A DNA stretch of 64,000 nucleotides from Duganella sp. 1411 (lineage in GTDB: Bacteria; Pseudomonadota; Gammaproteobacteria; Burkholderiales; Burkholderiaceae_D), in contig NZ_JAFICD010000001.1 of the NCBI RefSeq assembly GCF_017833525.1, positions 2,764,647-2,828,646 of the forward strand. The letters are read 5' to 3'. Under the pieces are notes generated by a model. That model was not told the DNA's origin. It was given only the letters and a program-made list of their open reading frames with translations, and did not search any database. Both the position numbers and the translations under genes were made by a program. Shown here in pieces: positions 8,654-16,900 of the stretch (its first letter is position 1; each line of letters opens with the position of its first letter).

Positions 8654-9329
8654 GGCGTTGTAGCAAAGAAGGCGTTAAGGGTAAGAACAAGGGGGTGTCG
8701 CGCTGCGGCCCGCGGCGCTTGACGAAACCGATGTCGACGCCGCCGGCGGCCGCCGTCAGCGACAGGCGCAGCGGCGCCGGCGACGCCTCGCGCGCCGCCG
8801 CCAGCGGCCGCAGCAGGCAAAACAGGGTGTCCGCGCTTTGCGCGGCCAGGTGCAGCCGGCGCAGGGTTTCGCCGCGCGCGTGCTGCTGCCACAGCAGCAA
8901 GGCGCCGCAACAGCCGCTGCGCAGCACCTGCTCGGCCGCCCACAGGGCGTCGCCACTTTTGGCGCCGCCGCGGATCCAGATCAGCTGCGACGGCTCCAGC
9001 CCCAGCGCGGCCAGCGCCAGCGCCTGCGGCGCGTGCGGCGGCTGCGCCAGCACGATGGGACGCTTGCCCAGCCCGGCCAGCGCCGGACGCAACAAGCGCA
9101 ACTCGCCGATGCCGTGTTGCTGCAGCAGCAACTCGACCAAGGTGCCCAGCGGCCAGCCGCCGCCCGGCAACTGCGCCGACAGCGCGGCGAAGCCGGTGTC
9201 GACGCAACGCGTGGCGCTGTGCGCCAGTTGCGAGGCGCGCCACAACGACGGGTGGACGGCTTCGGGCGCGGCAAGGACGGCGGCCTGGGCGGCTGTGACG
9301 GGTGTGGCGGGTGTGGCGAGGCGGTTCAT
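8586..9329 (-). CDS. imuA: ImuA, RecA/SulA-like mutasome accessory protein
   Basis: 247 residues, placed at the ATG complementary to 9327-9329 (MNRLATPATPV). The body VHPSLWRASQLAH, then LPGGGWPLGTLVELLLQQHG, and FVKRRGPQ near the C-terminus are typical of the translesion DNA synthesis-associated protein ImuA. It is a RecA-fold protein needed for DnaE2-dependent mutagenesis. A perfect LexA box lies 30 bp upstream, so it is SOS-induced. The start is fixed by that operator: longer in-frame readings would translate through the LexA site. It overlaps imuB by 68 bp. Confidence 0.92.
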   Translation of the reverse strand: MNRLATPATPVTAAQAAVLAAPEAVHPSLWRASQLAHSATRCVDTGFAALSAQLPGGGWPLGTLVELLLQQHGIGELRLLRPALAGLGKRPIVLAQPPHAPQALALAALGLEPSQLIWIRGGAKSGDALWAAEQVLRSGCCGALLLWQQHARGETLRRLHLAAQSADTLFCLLRPLAAAREASPAPLRLSLTAAAGGVDIGFVKRRGPQRDTPLFLPLTPSLLQRHAPLDRPTPATAPARGILPALV

Positions 9330-9358
9330 GGTTTCACAAGCGCATTTTAGCTTAAACA

Positions 9359-9374
9359 CTGTACAAATACACAG
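9359..9374. promoter_or_regulatory. LexA box (SOS operator) of imuA-imuB
   Basis: CTGTACAAATACACAG matches the LexA consensus CTGT-N8-ACAG exactly, with an AT-rich centre. It is centred about 37 bp upstream of the imuA start and about 67 bp upstream of the divergent antiporter gene. It most likely silences imuA-imuB; an effect on the antiporter is possible but not shown. Confidence 0.9.
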
Positions 9375-9433
9375 TACTATCTCGCTGCGCTTTTGGCAAG
9401 GCCCAATATGTTTGGCGCGCGGCATGCTGTAAC

Positions 9434-10747
9434 ATGGCGTCAAAGAAACAATCTTCGGGACATATTTTGCAAACAATACAACTGGTGGGCGCGGTCGTGT
9501 TCGGCCTGGCCCTGCTCCACACGTTCGCCGCAAAATCGTTCGAGGTGCTGTCGCACCGCTACCCGCGCCATGCCGGCCTGTTCCACTTGCTGGGCGAGGT
9601 CGAGGTGGTGTTCGGCTTCTGGGCGTTTGTGTTGATCGCCGCCATGGCCTTGCTCAACGGCGCCGGCGAGGCCATCGACTACGCCGAGACGCGCCACTAC
9701 ACCGAGCCGCTGTTCGTCTTCACCGTCATGGTGGTGGCGGCCTCCCGCCCGGTGCTCGACATCGTGCGGCGGGTGCTGCTGGCGCTCGCCCGGCTGCTGC
9801 CGGTGCGCACCGAACTGGCGCTGGCGTGGTTCGGCCTGGGGCTGGTGCCGCTGACCGGCTCGCTCATCACCGAGCCGGCCGCGATGACGCTGGCGGCGCT
9901 GATGCTGGCGCCGCTGGTGTTCCGCGACGGCATGCCCGAATGGCTCAAATACGGCGCGCTCGGCGTGCTGTTCGTCAACGTCTCGATCGGCGGCACCTTG
10001 ACCGCGTACGCGGCGCCGCCGGTGCTGATGGTGGCCGCCACCTGGCAATGGGACACCCTGCATATGGCGAGCCACTTCGGCTGGAAGGCGGCGCTGGCCG
10101 TCGGCGTCAACGCCACCGTGGTCGGCTTCCTGCTGCGTCCGCACCTGCGGGCGCTGGCCGAGCGCGCGCCGGCCCCCGCGCAGGCCGGCGCCGCCGCCGG
10201 CGACATCGCGCTGCCGGTGCCGCTGGCGGTGACCCTGATCCATCTCGTCTTCCTGGCCGGCGTGGTCATGCTCAGCCACCATCCGGTGCTGTTCCTCGGC
10301 CTGTTCATGCTGTTCCTCGGCTTCACGTCGGCCTACCAGCGCTACCAGAACCCGTTGATCATCAAGGAGGGCTTGCTGGTGGGCTTCTTCCTGGCCGGCC
10401 TGGTGGTACTGGGCGGCATGCAGCAATGGTGGTTGCAGCCGATCGTCGCCAGCCTGTCGCCGGTGGCGCTGTTCTTCGGCGCGCTGGGGCTGACGGCGAT
10501 CACCGACAACGCCGCGCTGACCTACCTCGGATCGCTCATCCAGGGCATCTCCGCCCAGTCGCAATACATGCTGATGGCCGGCGCCGTGGCCGGCGGCGGC
10601 CTGACGGTGATCGCCAACGCGCCCAATCCGGCCGGCGCGTCGCTGCTGCGCCGCGGCTTCAACGACGAATCGATCGGCGCCGTCGGCCTGCTGCTGGGCG
10701 CGCTGGCGCCGACCATCGTCGCGGCGGCCGCCTTCCTGCTGCTGTGA
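9434..10747 (+). CDS. Putative Na+/H+ antiporter, integral membrane protein
   Basis: 437 residues with about ten to twelve hydrophobic helices spread over the whole length. The pattern fits the family annotated as putative Na+/H+ antiporter (Pfam PF07399 from memory). The segments LVPLTGSLITEPAAMTLAALML and, near the end, LGLTAITDNAALTYLGSL carry charged or polar residues inside membrane helices, as expected for ion-coupled exchangers. The second also resembles the arsenical-pump/NhaD superfamily fingerprint. It is divergent from imuA, with the LexA box between them. Transport activity is inferred from family only. Confidence 0.82.
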   Translation: MASKKQSSGHILQTIQLVGAVVFGLALLHTFAAKSFEVLSHRYPRHAGLFHLLGEVEVVFGFWAFVLIAAMALLNGAGEAIDYAETRHYTEPLFVFTVMVVAASRPVLDIVRRVLLALARLLPVRTELALAWFGLGLVPLTGSLITEPAAMTLAALMLAPLVFRDGMPEWLKYGALGVLFVNVSIGGTLTAYAAPPVLMVAATWQWDTLHMASHFGWKAALAVGVNATVVGFLLRPHLRALAERAPAPAQAGAAAGDIALPVPLAVTLIHLVFLAGVVMLSHHPVLFLGLFMLFLGFTSAYQRYQNPLIIKEGLLVGFFLAGLVVLGGMQQWWLQPIVASLSPVALFFGALGLTAITDNAALTYLGSLIQGISAQSQYMLMAGAVAGGGLTVIANAPNPAGASLLRRGFNDESIGAVGLLLGALAPTIVAAAAFLLL

Positions 10748-10751
10748 GCCG

Positions 10752-10776
10752 CAAGGTGGCGCATGACGCCACCTTG
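10752..10776 (+). terminator. Terminator-like hairpin after the antiporter gene
   Basis: CAAGGTGGCG, a 5-base loop and CGCCACCTTG form a perfect 10-bp stem 4 bp after the stop codon. It is followed by TTAAAAAA, so the T-tract is only two bases; termination efficiency is uncertain. Confidence 0.55.
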
Positions 10777-10870
10777 TTAAAAAATGATGCCAAATCACTA
10801 AAATCGTTCTAGTATTCAACTTCACGGGTGCAACCTTGTCACCTGACAAACTTTAGTGATGGGATCGATC

Positions 10871-11857
10871 ATGAGAACGACGCACCTGGGCGGCATGTTG
10901 CTCGCCTTCGCCGCCTGCCTGCCGCCGGCGGCGGCCACCGACGCCGCCTTCGCCCAACCGCAACTGCGGGTCGACATCGGCGGGCGCAAGCTCAATCTGC
11001 ACTGCGACGGCACCGGCCCGACCACGGTGCTGTTCGACAGCCAGGCCGGCGACGCCGGCTGGGCGTGGTTCAAGGTCCAACCCGAAGTGGCCAAGCACAC
11101 CCGCGCATGCACGTTCGACCGCGCCGGCTACGGCTTCAGCGACCCGGCCGGCCGGCCCAACACGTCGCAAAACGTGGTCGAGGACTTGCACAAGGGCCTG
11201 GCGGCGGCCGGCATCAAACCGCCTTACCTCTTGGTGGGCAACTCGTTCGGCGGGGCCAACGTCCAGGTCTACGCCTATCGCTACCCGGACGAGGTCAAAG
11301 GACTGCTGCTGATCGAACCGCAGACCGAGGACGAGACCGCCCGTGCGGACCGCGCCTCCGGCGGCTTCATCAAGCAAGTCTACGCGATGGTGGCGCAACA
11401 CAACCAGCAGTGTCTGAAGGAAGCGGCCAAAGGCTTCAAGGCCGGCGGCAAGGGCATGGCCGAGTGCATCGGCGATCCGGCGGACTTTTACGGCCCGGCG
11501 CTCGGTCCGCGCGTGCTGGCGGCGATGAAGAAGAGTTCGTACTGGCGCACGGTGGTGAACGAATACCGGGGCTTCGACGCCAGCGACGCGCAGCTGCGCG
11601 CGTTGCGCAAGCCGTTCGGCGATCTGCCGCTGCTGGTGCTCACGCGCGGCGTCAGTCCGTACGCGAACCCGGACCAGCCGCAAAGCGCGGCGAACAAGGC
11701 GATGGAAGACGAGAACGAAAAGATCCACCAAGAGCTGGCGGCGCTGTCGACCCAGGGCGCGCAACGGGTGGTGCCGGGCGCCCCGCACAACATCCAAAGC
11801 GCGCAGCCGGACGCCGTGACGGCGGCCGTGCTGGAGATGCTCAAGCGGATCGACTAG
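10871..11857 (+). CDS. Secreted alpha/beta hydrolase
   Basis: About 328 residues. The N-terminus MRTTHLGGMLLAFAACLPPAAATDAA is a signal peptide. The catalytic serine is in LLVGNSFGGANVQVYAY, the acid probably in the strand around PLLVLTRG, and the histidine in GAPHNIQ. The first strand and turn (LNLHCDGTGPTTVLFDSQAG) place it with alpha/beta hydrolases that resemble haloperoxidase/lipase-like enzymes. ATGs at 10856 and 10859 are alternatives; 10871 gives the cleanest signal peptide. It ends 9 bp before the convergent PEP-CTERM gene. The substrate is unknown. Confidence 0.88.
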   Translation: MRTTHLGGMLLAFAACLPPAAATDAAFAQPQLRVDIGGRKLNLHCDGTGPTTVLFDSQAGDAGWAWFKVQPEVAKHTRACTFDRAGYGFSDPAGRPNTSQNVVEDLHKGLAAAGIKPPYLLVGNSFGGANVQVYAYRYPDEVKGLLLIEPQTEDETARADRASGGFIKQVYAMVAQHNQQCLKEAAKGFKAGGKGMAECIGDPADFYGPALGPRVLAAMKKSSYWRTVVNEYRGFDASDAQLRALRKPFGDLPLLVLTRGVSPYANPDQPQSAANKAMEDENEKIHQELAALSTQGAQRVVPGAPHNIQSAQPDAVTAAVLEMLKRID

Positions 11858-11866
11858 GGAACGGCG

Positions 11867-12475
11867 TCAGAACGGCGGATCCTGGCGCTTGCGGCGGCGC
11901 GCCACCAGGCCGACGCAGGCCAGGCCGGCCAGCATCATCGCATAGGTATCGGTTTCCGGCACGGCGGTGATGGTCACCTGGTGCAGGAAGGCGCCGCGGT
12001 TGTCGCCGCCGAGGTTGTGGAAGCTGACGTTATAGACGCCGGTGGTGGTCGGCATGAAGGTCATCGTCTTGGTGGTGATGGGATCGGACTGGCCGATCTT
12101 GAAGGTCTGGTGGGTGCTGCCGAACGTGACCTCGACCGTGTCCGTGCCCCAGTTGCGCTGGTTGCCGGCGATATCAAAGCTCAACGTATAGAGGCCCCAG
12201 GCGCCGGCGGTGAAGGTATTGCTCAACACGCCCGCGCGCAGCGTCGAGCCGTCGAGGTCGACGTAATGGCCGTGGCCCGGCATCTCGTTGTGCACGAAAC
12301 CGGTGCCGTCGACGTCGACGGTGCCGTTGCTCACGGTCCAGCCGTGGACGAACTGGGTGGCGTTGTTGGTCGTCTTATCCGCATCGAAATTATCCGAGAA
12401 AACAGTGATGGCGGCGTGGGCGGAAACGGTGGCGCCGAGCAAGGCGGCAGCGGCGGCGAAATTGCGAATAGACAT
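11867..12475 (-). CDS. PEP-CTERM sorting-domain protein
   Basis: 202 residues. It starts with a signal peptide (MSIRNFAAAAALLGATVSAHA). It ends with the PEP-CTERM signal: VPETDTYAMMLAGLACVG, a hydrophobic stretch and the basic tail ARRRKRQ. The middle is a beta-rich extracellular domain (VFSDNFDADKT ... WTVSNGTVDVDG). PEP-CTERM proteins are processed by exosortase at the inner membrane and exported, often in exopolysaccharide producers; no exosortase is in this window. The start has AAGGA five bases upstream. Here the usual P of PEP is followed by ET, a tolerated variant. Confidence 0.92.
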   Translation of the reverse strand: MSIRNFAAAAALLGATVSAHAAITVFSDNFDADKTTNNATQFVHGWTVSNGTVDVDGTGFVHNEMPGHGHYVDLDGSTLRAGVLSNTFTAGAWGLYTLSFDIAGNQRNWGTDTVEVTFGSTHQTFKIGQSDPITTKTMTFMPTTTGVYNVSFHNLGGDNRGAFLHQVTITAVPETDTYAMMLAGLACVGLVARRRKRQDPPF

Positions 12476-12617
12476 TGGCATCCTTATGGTTTTTAACAAC
12501 ATGACAATATGAGCGCGGTGGCGACCACAGAATCATTGTACCGAAAGGAAACTATTATTTCAATAAAATAACTAAAATGAACCCAAAACAACTTTTTGTG
12601 TTGTTTTCATCGTTTTG

Positions 12618-13832
12618 TTAGACGCGGTGGTGGCGGGCGAAAAACTCCATCATCATCTTGCTGGCGTCCGGGCCGGCCTTGGCGTTGTAGGCCAGCGCTT
12701 CGTCGCCGCCGCTCCACGCGTGATCCAGTTGCTCGATGCGGGCCACCCGCAGCAGCAGCTTGCGGCCGGCGTAGAAATCGTGGATGCGGTGGGCGTTGTG
12801 GCGCCCGCCCCGCCCCTGCGCCCGCTGCGTGATCTTCGGCTCGGCCACCGCGCCGAGGCCGTTCAGCGCCATGCTTTGTCTCGCCAGCTGGGCTTGATTG
12901 ATGGGGCGCACCACGCTGTCGCCCTCGCCCTGGATCAGGATCGTCGGCATGCCGGGGAAATGCGGCTGGCGCGCCATCACCTCCCGCACCGCCATGTCGG
13001 CGCGCACGCCGCCGCCGTGCTGCATGACGCCCAACGCGCCCATCGTGCTGTGGCCGGCGCCGTAGACGGGGCCCGAATGCATGCCGACGGCGGCGAACAA
13101 TCGCGGGTGGTTGAGCGCGACGATGTTGGCCATGCCGGCCCCCGCCGAAATGCCGGCGATGTAGACGCGCGAGCGGTCGATCCCGTACTCGGTCATGACC
13201 TTGTGGATCATGCCGACGATGACCGGCACGTCGCCGCCGCCCTCCTGCGTGGCGCGGTCGTACCACTTCCAGCAGCGCTGCGCGTGCGAGCTGACCGGTT
13301 GCTGCGGATAGAGCACCGCGCAGCCCATCCGCTCGGCCCAATGGTTCATCCGCGTGCCCTGCGCGAACTGGGTGGCGGTCTGCTGGCAGCCGTGCAGCAT
13401 GACCACCAGCGGCAAGCCCTTGCGCGCCGCCTGCTCGGTTATCTGATTGGGAAGGTAGAGCCAGTAGCTCATGCGCTGCGCCGGCTTGCCGACCCCGGCC
13501 GGCACCGGGTAGTGCGACGCCAGCCATTTGCCGGGCGCCGGTGGGACGTGGGACGCGGGCGGGGCGGGTTTGGCGGCGCGGGCCGCACGTTGCACCCCGG
13601 CGCCCGGGATCGCCCGGGTCGCGGGTTTCGGGGTCGGACCCCGTACGGGGTCCGCCCCCTTTTTGGCGGCGGGTTTGGCCACCTTGGCCACCTTGGCCGC
13701 CGGCGCCCGCTTGCGCTTGGGCGCGGGCGGCGTGGCGGCCTTGAACAGCGCCGTCATCAGCTTGTTGACGGATTTACTCTGTCGTGTGCCGGTACGAACC
13801 AGACTACGCAGCAAACCAGCGGCACTCTTCAT
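12618..13832 (-). CDS. Extracellular esterase, PHB depolymerase family
   Basis: 404 residues. The catalytic domain begins near RMSYWLYLPNQITEQAARKG. It contains the oxyanion loop VVMLHGCQQTATQFA, the lipase box AGISAGAGMANIVAL (Ser) and the C-terminal histidine in QLDHAWSGG. These are the hallmarks of the PHB-depolymerase / feruloyl-esterase-like family. The first 110 residues are a basic, Ala/Pro/Lys-rich linker, not a classical signal peptide; similar leaders occur in this family. Part of this linker is encoded by a Family B palindrome (13630-13658). AGGAGG lies eight bases before the start. Confidence 0.9.
   Translation of the reverse strand: MKSAAGLLRSLVRTGTRQSKSVNKLMTALFKAATPPAPKRKRAPAAKVAKVAKPAAKKGADPVRGPTPKPATRAIPGAGVQRAARAAKPAPPASHVPPAPGKWLASHYPVPAGVGKPAQRMSYWLYLPNQITEQAARKGLPLVVMLHGCQQTATQFAQGTRMNHWAERMGCAVLYPQQPVSSHAQRCWKWYDRATQEGGGDVPVIVGMIHKVMTEYGIDRSRVYIAGISAGAGMANIVALNHPRLFAAVGMHSGPVYGAGHSTMGALGVMQHGGGVRADMAVREVMARQPHFPGMPTILIQGEGDSVVRPINQAQLARQSMALNGLGAVAEPKITQRAQGRGGRHNAHRIHDFYAGRKLLLRVARIEQLDHAWSGGDEALAYNAKAGPDASKMMMEFFARHHRV
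13630..13658. repeat. Family B GC palindrome inside the esterase coding region
   Basis: GGGGTCGGACCCC, then GTAC, then GGGGTCCGCCCC, with a perfect CCCCGTACGGGG centre. It is a diverged copy of the Family B intergenic element but is read through in frame, encoding part of the linker ADPVRGPTP at about residues 60-68 of the esterase. Confidence 0.75.
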
Positions 13833-13928
13833 TGGATAGACCTCCTGTTGCCATAAAGTCTACCCCGAAACGCCCTTCCGCCTGCGTTCGCCAACGCGCT
13901 TAACGCAACATCGGCGCCATCGGCGGCA

Positions 13929-16900
13929 TCAGCGCAACATCGATTCCCACACTTTTTGCAGCCGCTTGGCCGACACCGGCATCGGCGTGCGCAGCTCCTG
14001 GGCGAACAGCGACACGCGCAACTCCTCCAGCATCCAGCGGAACTCGACCATCTTCGGATCGGTGTTCTTGCCGGCCGATTTGTCCTTGTTGACGCGCTGG
14101 TAAGGCGCCGCCGCCGTCTGCCATTCGGCCATCAGCTTGGCGTCGCGCGCGGGGTCGCCGCGCAGCTTTTCGATGCGCACGTTGATCGCCTTCAGATAGC
14201 GCGGGAAGTGCGCCAGCTGGCTGTAGTCGTTGTCGGACAGGAAGCGCTTGTTGACCAGCGCCTGCAACTGGCTTTGCATGTCGGCCGCCGCCGCCGCCGG
14301 CAGCCCCTGCAGCCGCTTGGGCAGCCCGTGGAACTCGGTCAGCACCTGCGACAGCAGCCGTGCGATCTCGTTCACCAGCAGCACCAGGCGCGACTTGCCC
14401 TCGTCCTTGCGCTTGGCGAAACCGGCGGCGTCGACCGGCAACGGATCTTGCAGGCAGGCGATGTCGAGCGCCTTGTTGATGATCTGTTCGCGCAGTTCCT
14501 CCTGCGTGCCCATGCTCATGAACTGCATGCCCATCTGCTGCAGGCCGGGGATGCCCTTTTCAATGAACTTGATCTGGTCCTTCATCTGCAGCGCGAACAG
14601 CCGGCGCAGGCCGATCCGGTGCGTGCGCGCCGCCACCGTCGGGTCGTCGAACACCTCCAGGTCGCAGTGCGTGCCCTTGTCGACCAGCGCCGGGAAGCCG
14701 ATCAGGGTCAGCTTGCCCTGGACGATCTCGAGCAGCTCCGGCAGCTCGCCGAAGGTCCAACTGGTCAGGCCCGTCAAGGTGATGCCGCTGGTGGCGCTGG
14801 CCGCTTCCTTGGGCGCGCCGCCCTTGCCGGACGCCGACACCGCCCCGGCGTTGCCGCCGGCGGAGCGCGACGGCGCCGCCGATGCCGACGGCGCGGCGCC
14901 CCCGGTGCCCAGCGCGCGCAAGGTCACCCCTTGCGTGCCCGAGGTCTCGGCCATCTTCTGGAAGCTCTCGCGCGCCTGCGCGCCGAATTCGGCCTGCAGC
15001 GTGGCCAGGTTGCGGCCCATCTCCAACTGGCGACCGTGTTCGTCGATCACCTTGAAGTTCATGAAGTGGTGGGCCGGCAGCGTCTCCGGCTTGAAGTCGG
15101 TGCTCAGCACCGAGATGGTGATTTGCGAGCGGATGTCGGCGATGATCGCGTCGATCAAATCGCCCCGGCCGAAGGTGCCCGCCTCGTGGACCCGCTCGCA
15201 GAACTTGGCCGCGTAGTCGGGCAGCGGCACGCAATGGCGGCGCAGCTTTTGCGGCAAGGACTTGAGCAGCAGGTGCACCTTCTCCTTCAGCATGCCCGGC
15301 ACCAGCCACTCGCAGCGCTCGCGCGGCAGCTGGTTGAGCGCGAACAGCGGCACGGCCATCGTCACGCCGTCACGCACGCTGCCCGGTTCGAAGTGGTAGG
15401 TCAGCGCCATTTCCAGCCCCGTCACCGACATCGTCTTCGGGAACAGGTCGGTGGTGACGCCGGCCGCCTCGTGGCGCATCAATTCGTCGCGGTTCAGGTA
15501 CAGCAGCTTCGGCTCGGCCGCCGTGGCGTCCTTGTGCCACTTCTCGAAACCGGCGCCGTTGACCACGTCGGCCGGGATCAGCTTGTCGTAGAAGGCGGCG
15601 ATCAGCTCATCGTCGACCAGCACGTCGAGGCGGCGCGACTTGTGCTCGAGGTTCTCGATCTCCTTGATCAACTTGTGGTTGTGGGCGAAGAACGGCGCGC
15701 GGGTGTCGTAATCGCCGCCGACCAGCGCGTCGCGGATGAAGATCTCGCGCGCCTCGGCCGGGTTGTGCAGCGCGTAGTTGATGCGGCGCTGGCTGTACAC
15801 CACCAGCCCGTACAGGGTGGCGCGCTCGGACGCGCTGACCTGCGCCGTGCGTTTTTCCCAGCGCGGCTCGCCCCACGATTTTTTCAGCAGGTGGCCGCCG
15901 ACCTTCTCCAGCCATTCCGGCTCGATGCGGGCGACGCAGCGCGCGTACAGGCGCGTGGTGTCGACCAGTTCGGCCGCCATGATCCACTTGCCCGGCTTTT
16001 TCAGCAGCGAGGAACCGGGCCAGATGTTGAACTTGATGCCGCGCGCGCCCAGGTAGCCGGCGCCCGGCTCGTCCTCGCTCTTGAAGCCGATGTTGCCCAG
16101 CAGGCCGGTCAGCAGCGCCAGGTGCAGGTTCTCGTAGGTGGCCGGCGTCTCGTTGACGCGCCAGCCCTGCTCCTTGACGATGGTCAGCAGCTGCGAGTGC
16201 ACGTCGCGCCACTCGCGCAGGCGCAGTTGCGACAGGAAGTTGGTGCGGCAGTTGTCCATCAGCTGGCGGTTGGTCTTCTTATGCTCGATGGCGTTCTCGA
16301 ACCACTGCCAGATCTTGATGTAACTGAGGAATTCGGAGCGCTCGTCGGCGAACTTCTTGTGCGCCTCGTCGGCCGCCTGCTGGTGCTCCATCGGGCGGTC
16401 GCGCGGGTCCTGCACCGACAAGGCCGAGGCGATGATCAGCACCTCGTTCAGGCAGACGTTGTCCAGCGCGGCGAGGATCATGCGGCCCACGCGCGGGTCC
16501 AGCGGCAGCTTGGCCAGCTTGTTGCCCAGGGGCGTGAGCTGGTTGTATTCGTCGACCGCGCCCAGTTCCTGCAGCAGCTGGTAGCCGTCGGCGATGGCGC
16601 GCGCCAGCGGCGGCTCGATGAACGGGAAGGTCTCGACGTCGGTCAGGTGCAGGGACTTCATGCGCAGGATGACGGCGGCCAGCGACGAGCGCAGGATCTC
16701 CGGTTCCGTGAACTTGGGCCGCTGCAGGAAGTCCTGCTCCTCGTACAAGCGGATGCAGACGCCGTCGGCGACGCGGCCGCAGCGGCCGGCGCGCTGGTTG
16801 GCGGCCGATTGCGCGATCGGCTCGATCTGCAGCTGCTCGACCTTGTTGCGGTAGCTGTAGCGCTTGACGCGCGCCAGGCCGGCGTCGACCACGTAGCGGA

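Noticed and set aside
12587..12609. AAAACAAC / GTTGTTTT hairpin as terminator of the esterase gene
   Set aside because: The stem is almost all A and T and too weak; no G+C-rich terminator stem is present.
13895..13945. Duplicated CGCAACATCG around the hrpA stop
   Set aside because: A short direct repeat of about 10 bases; too short to be more than chance in this GC-rich sequence.
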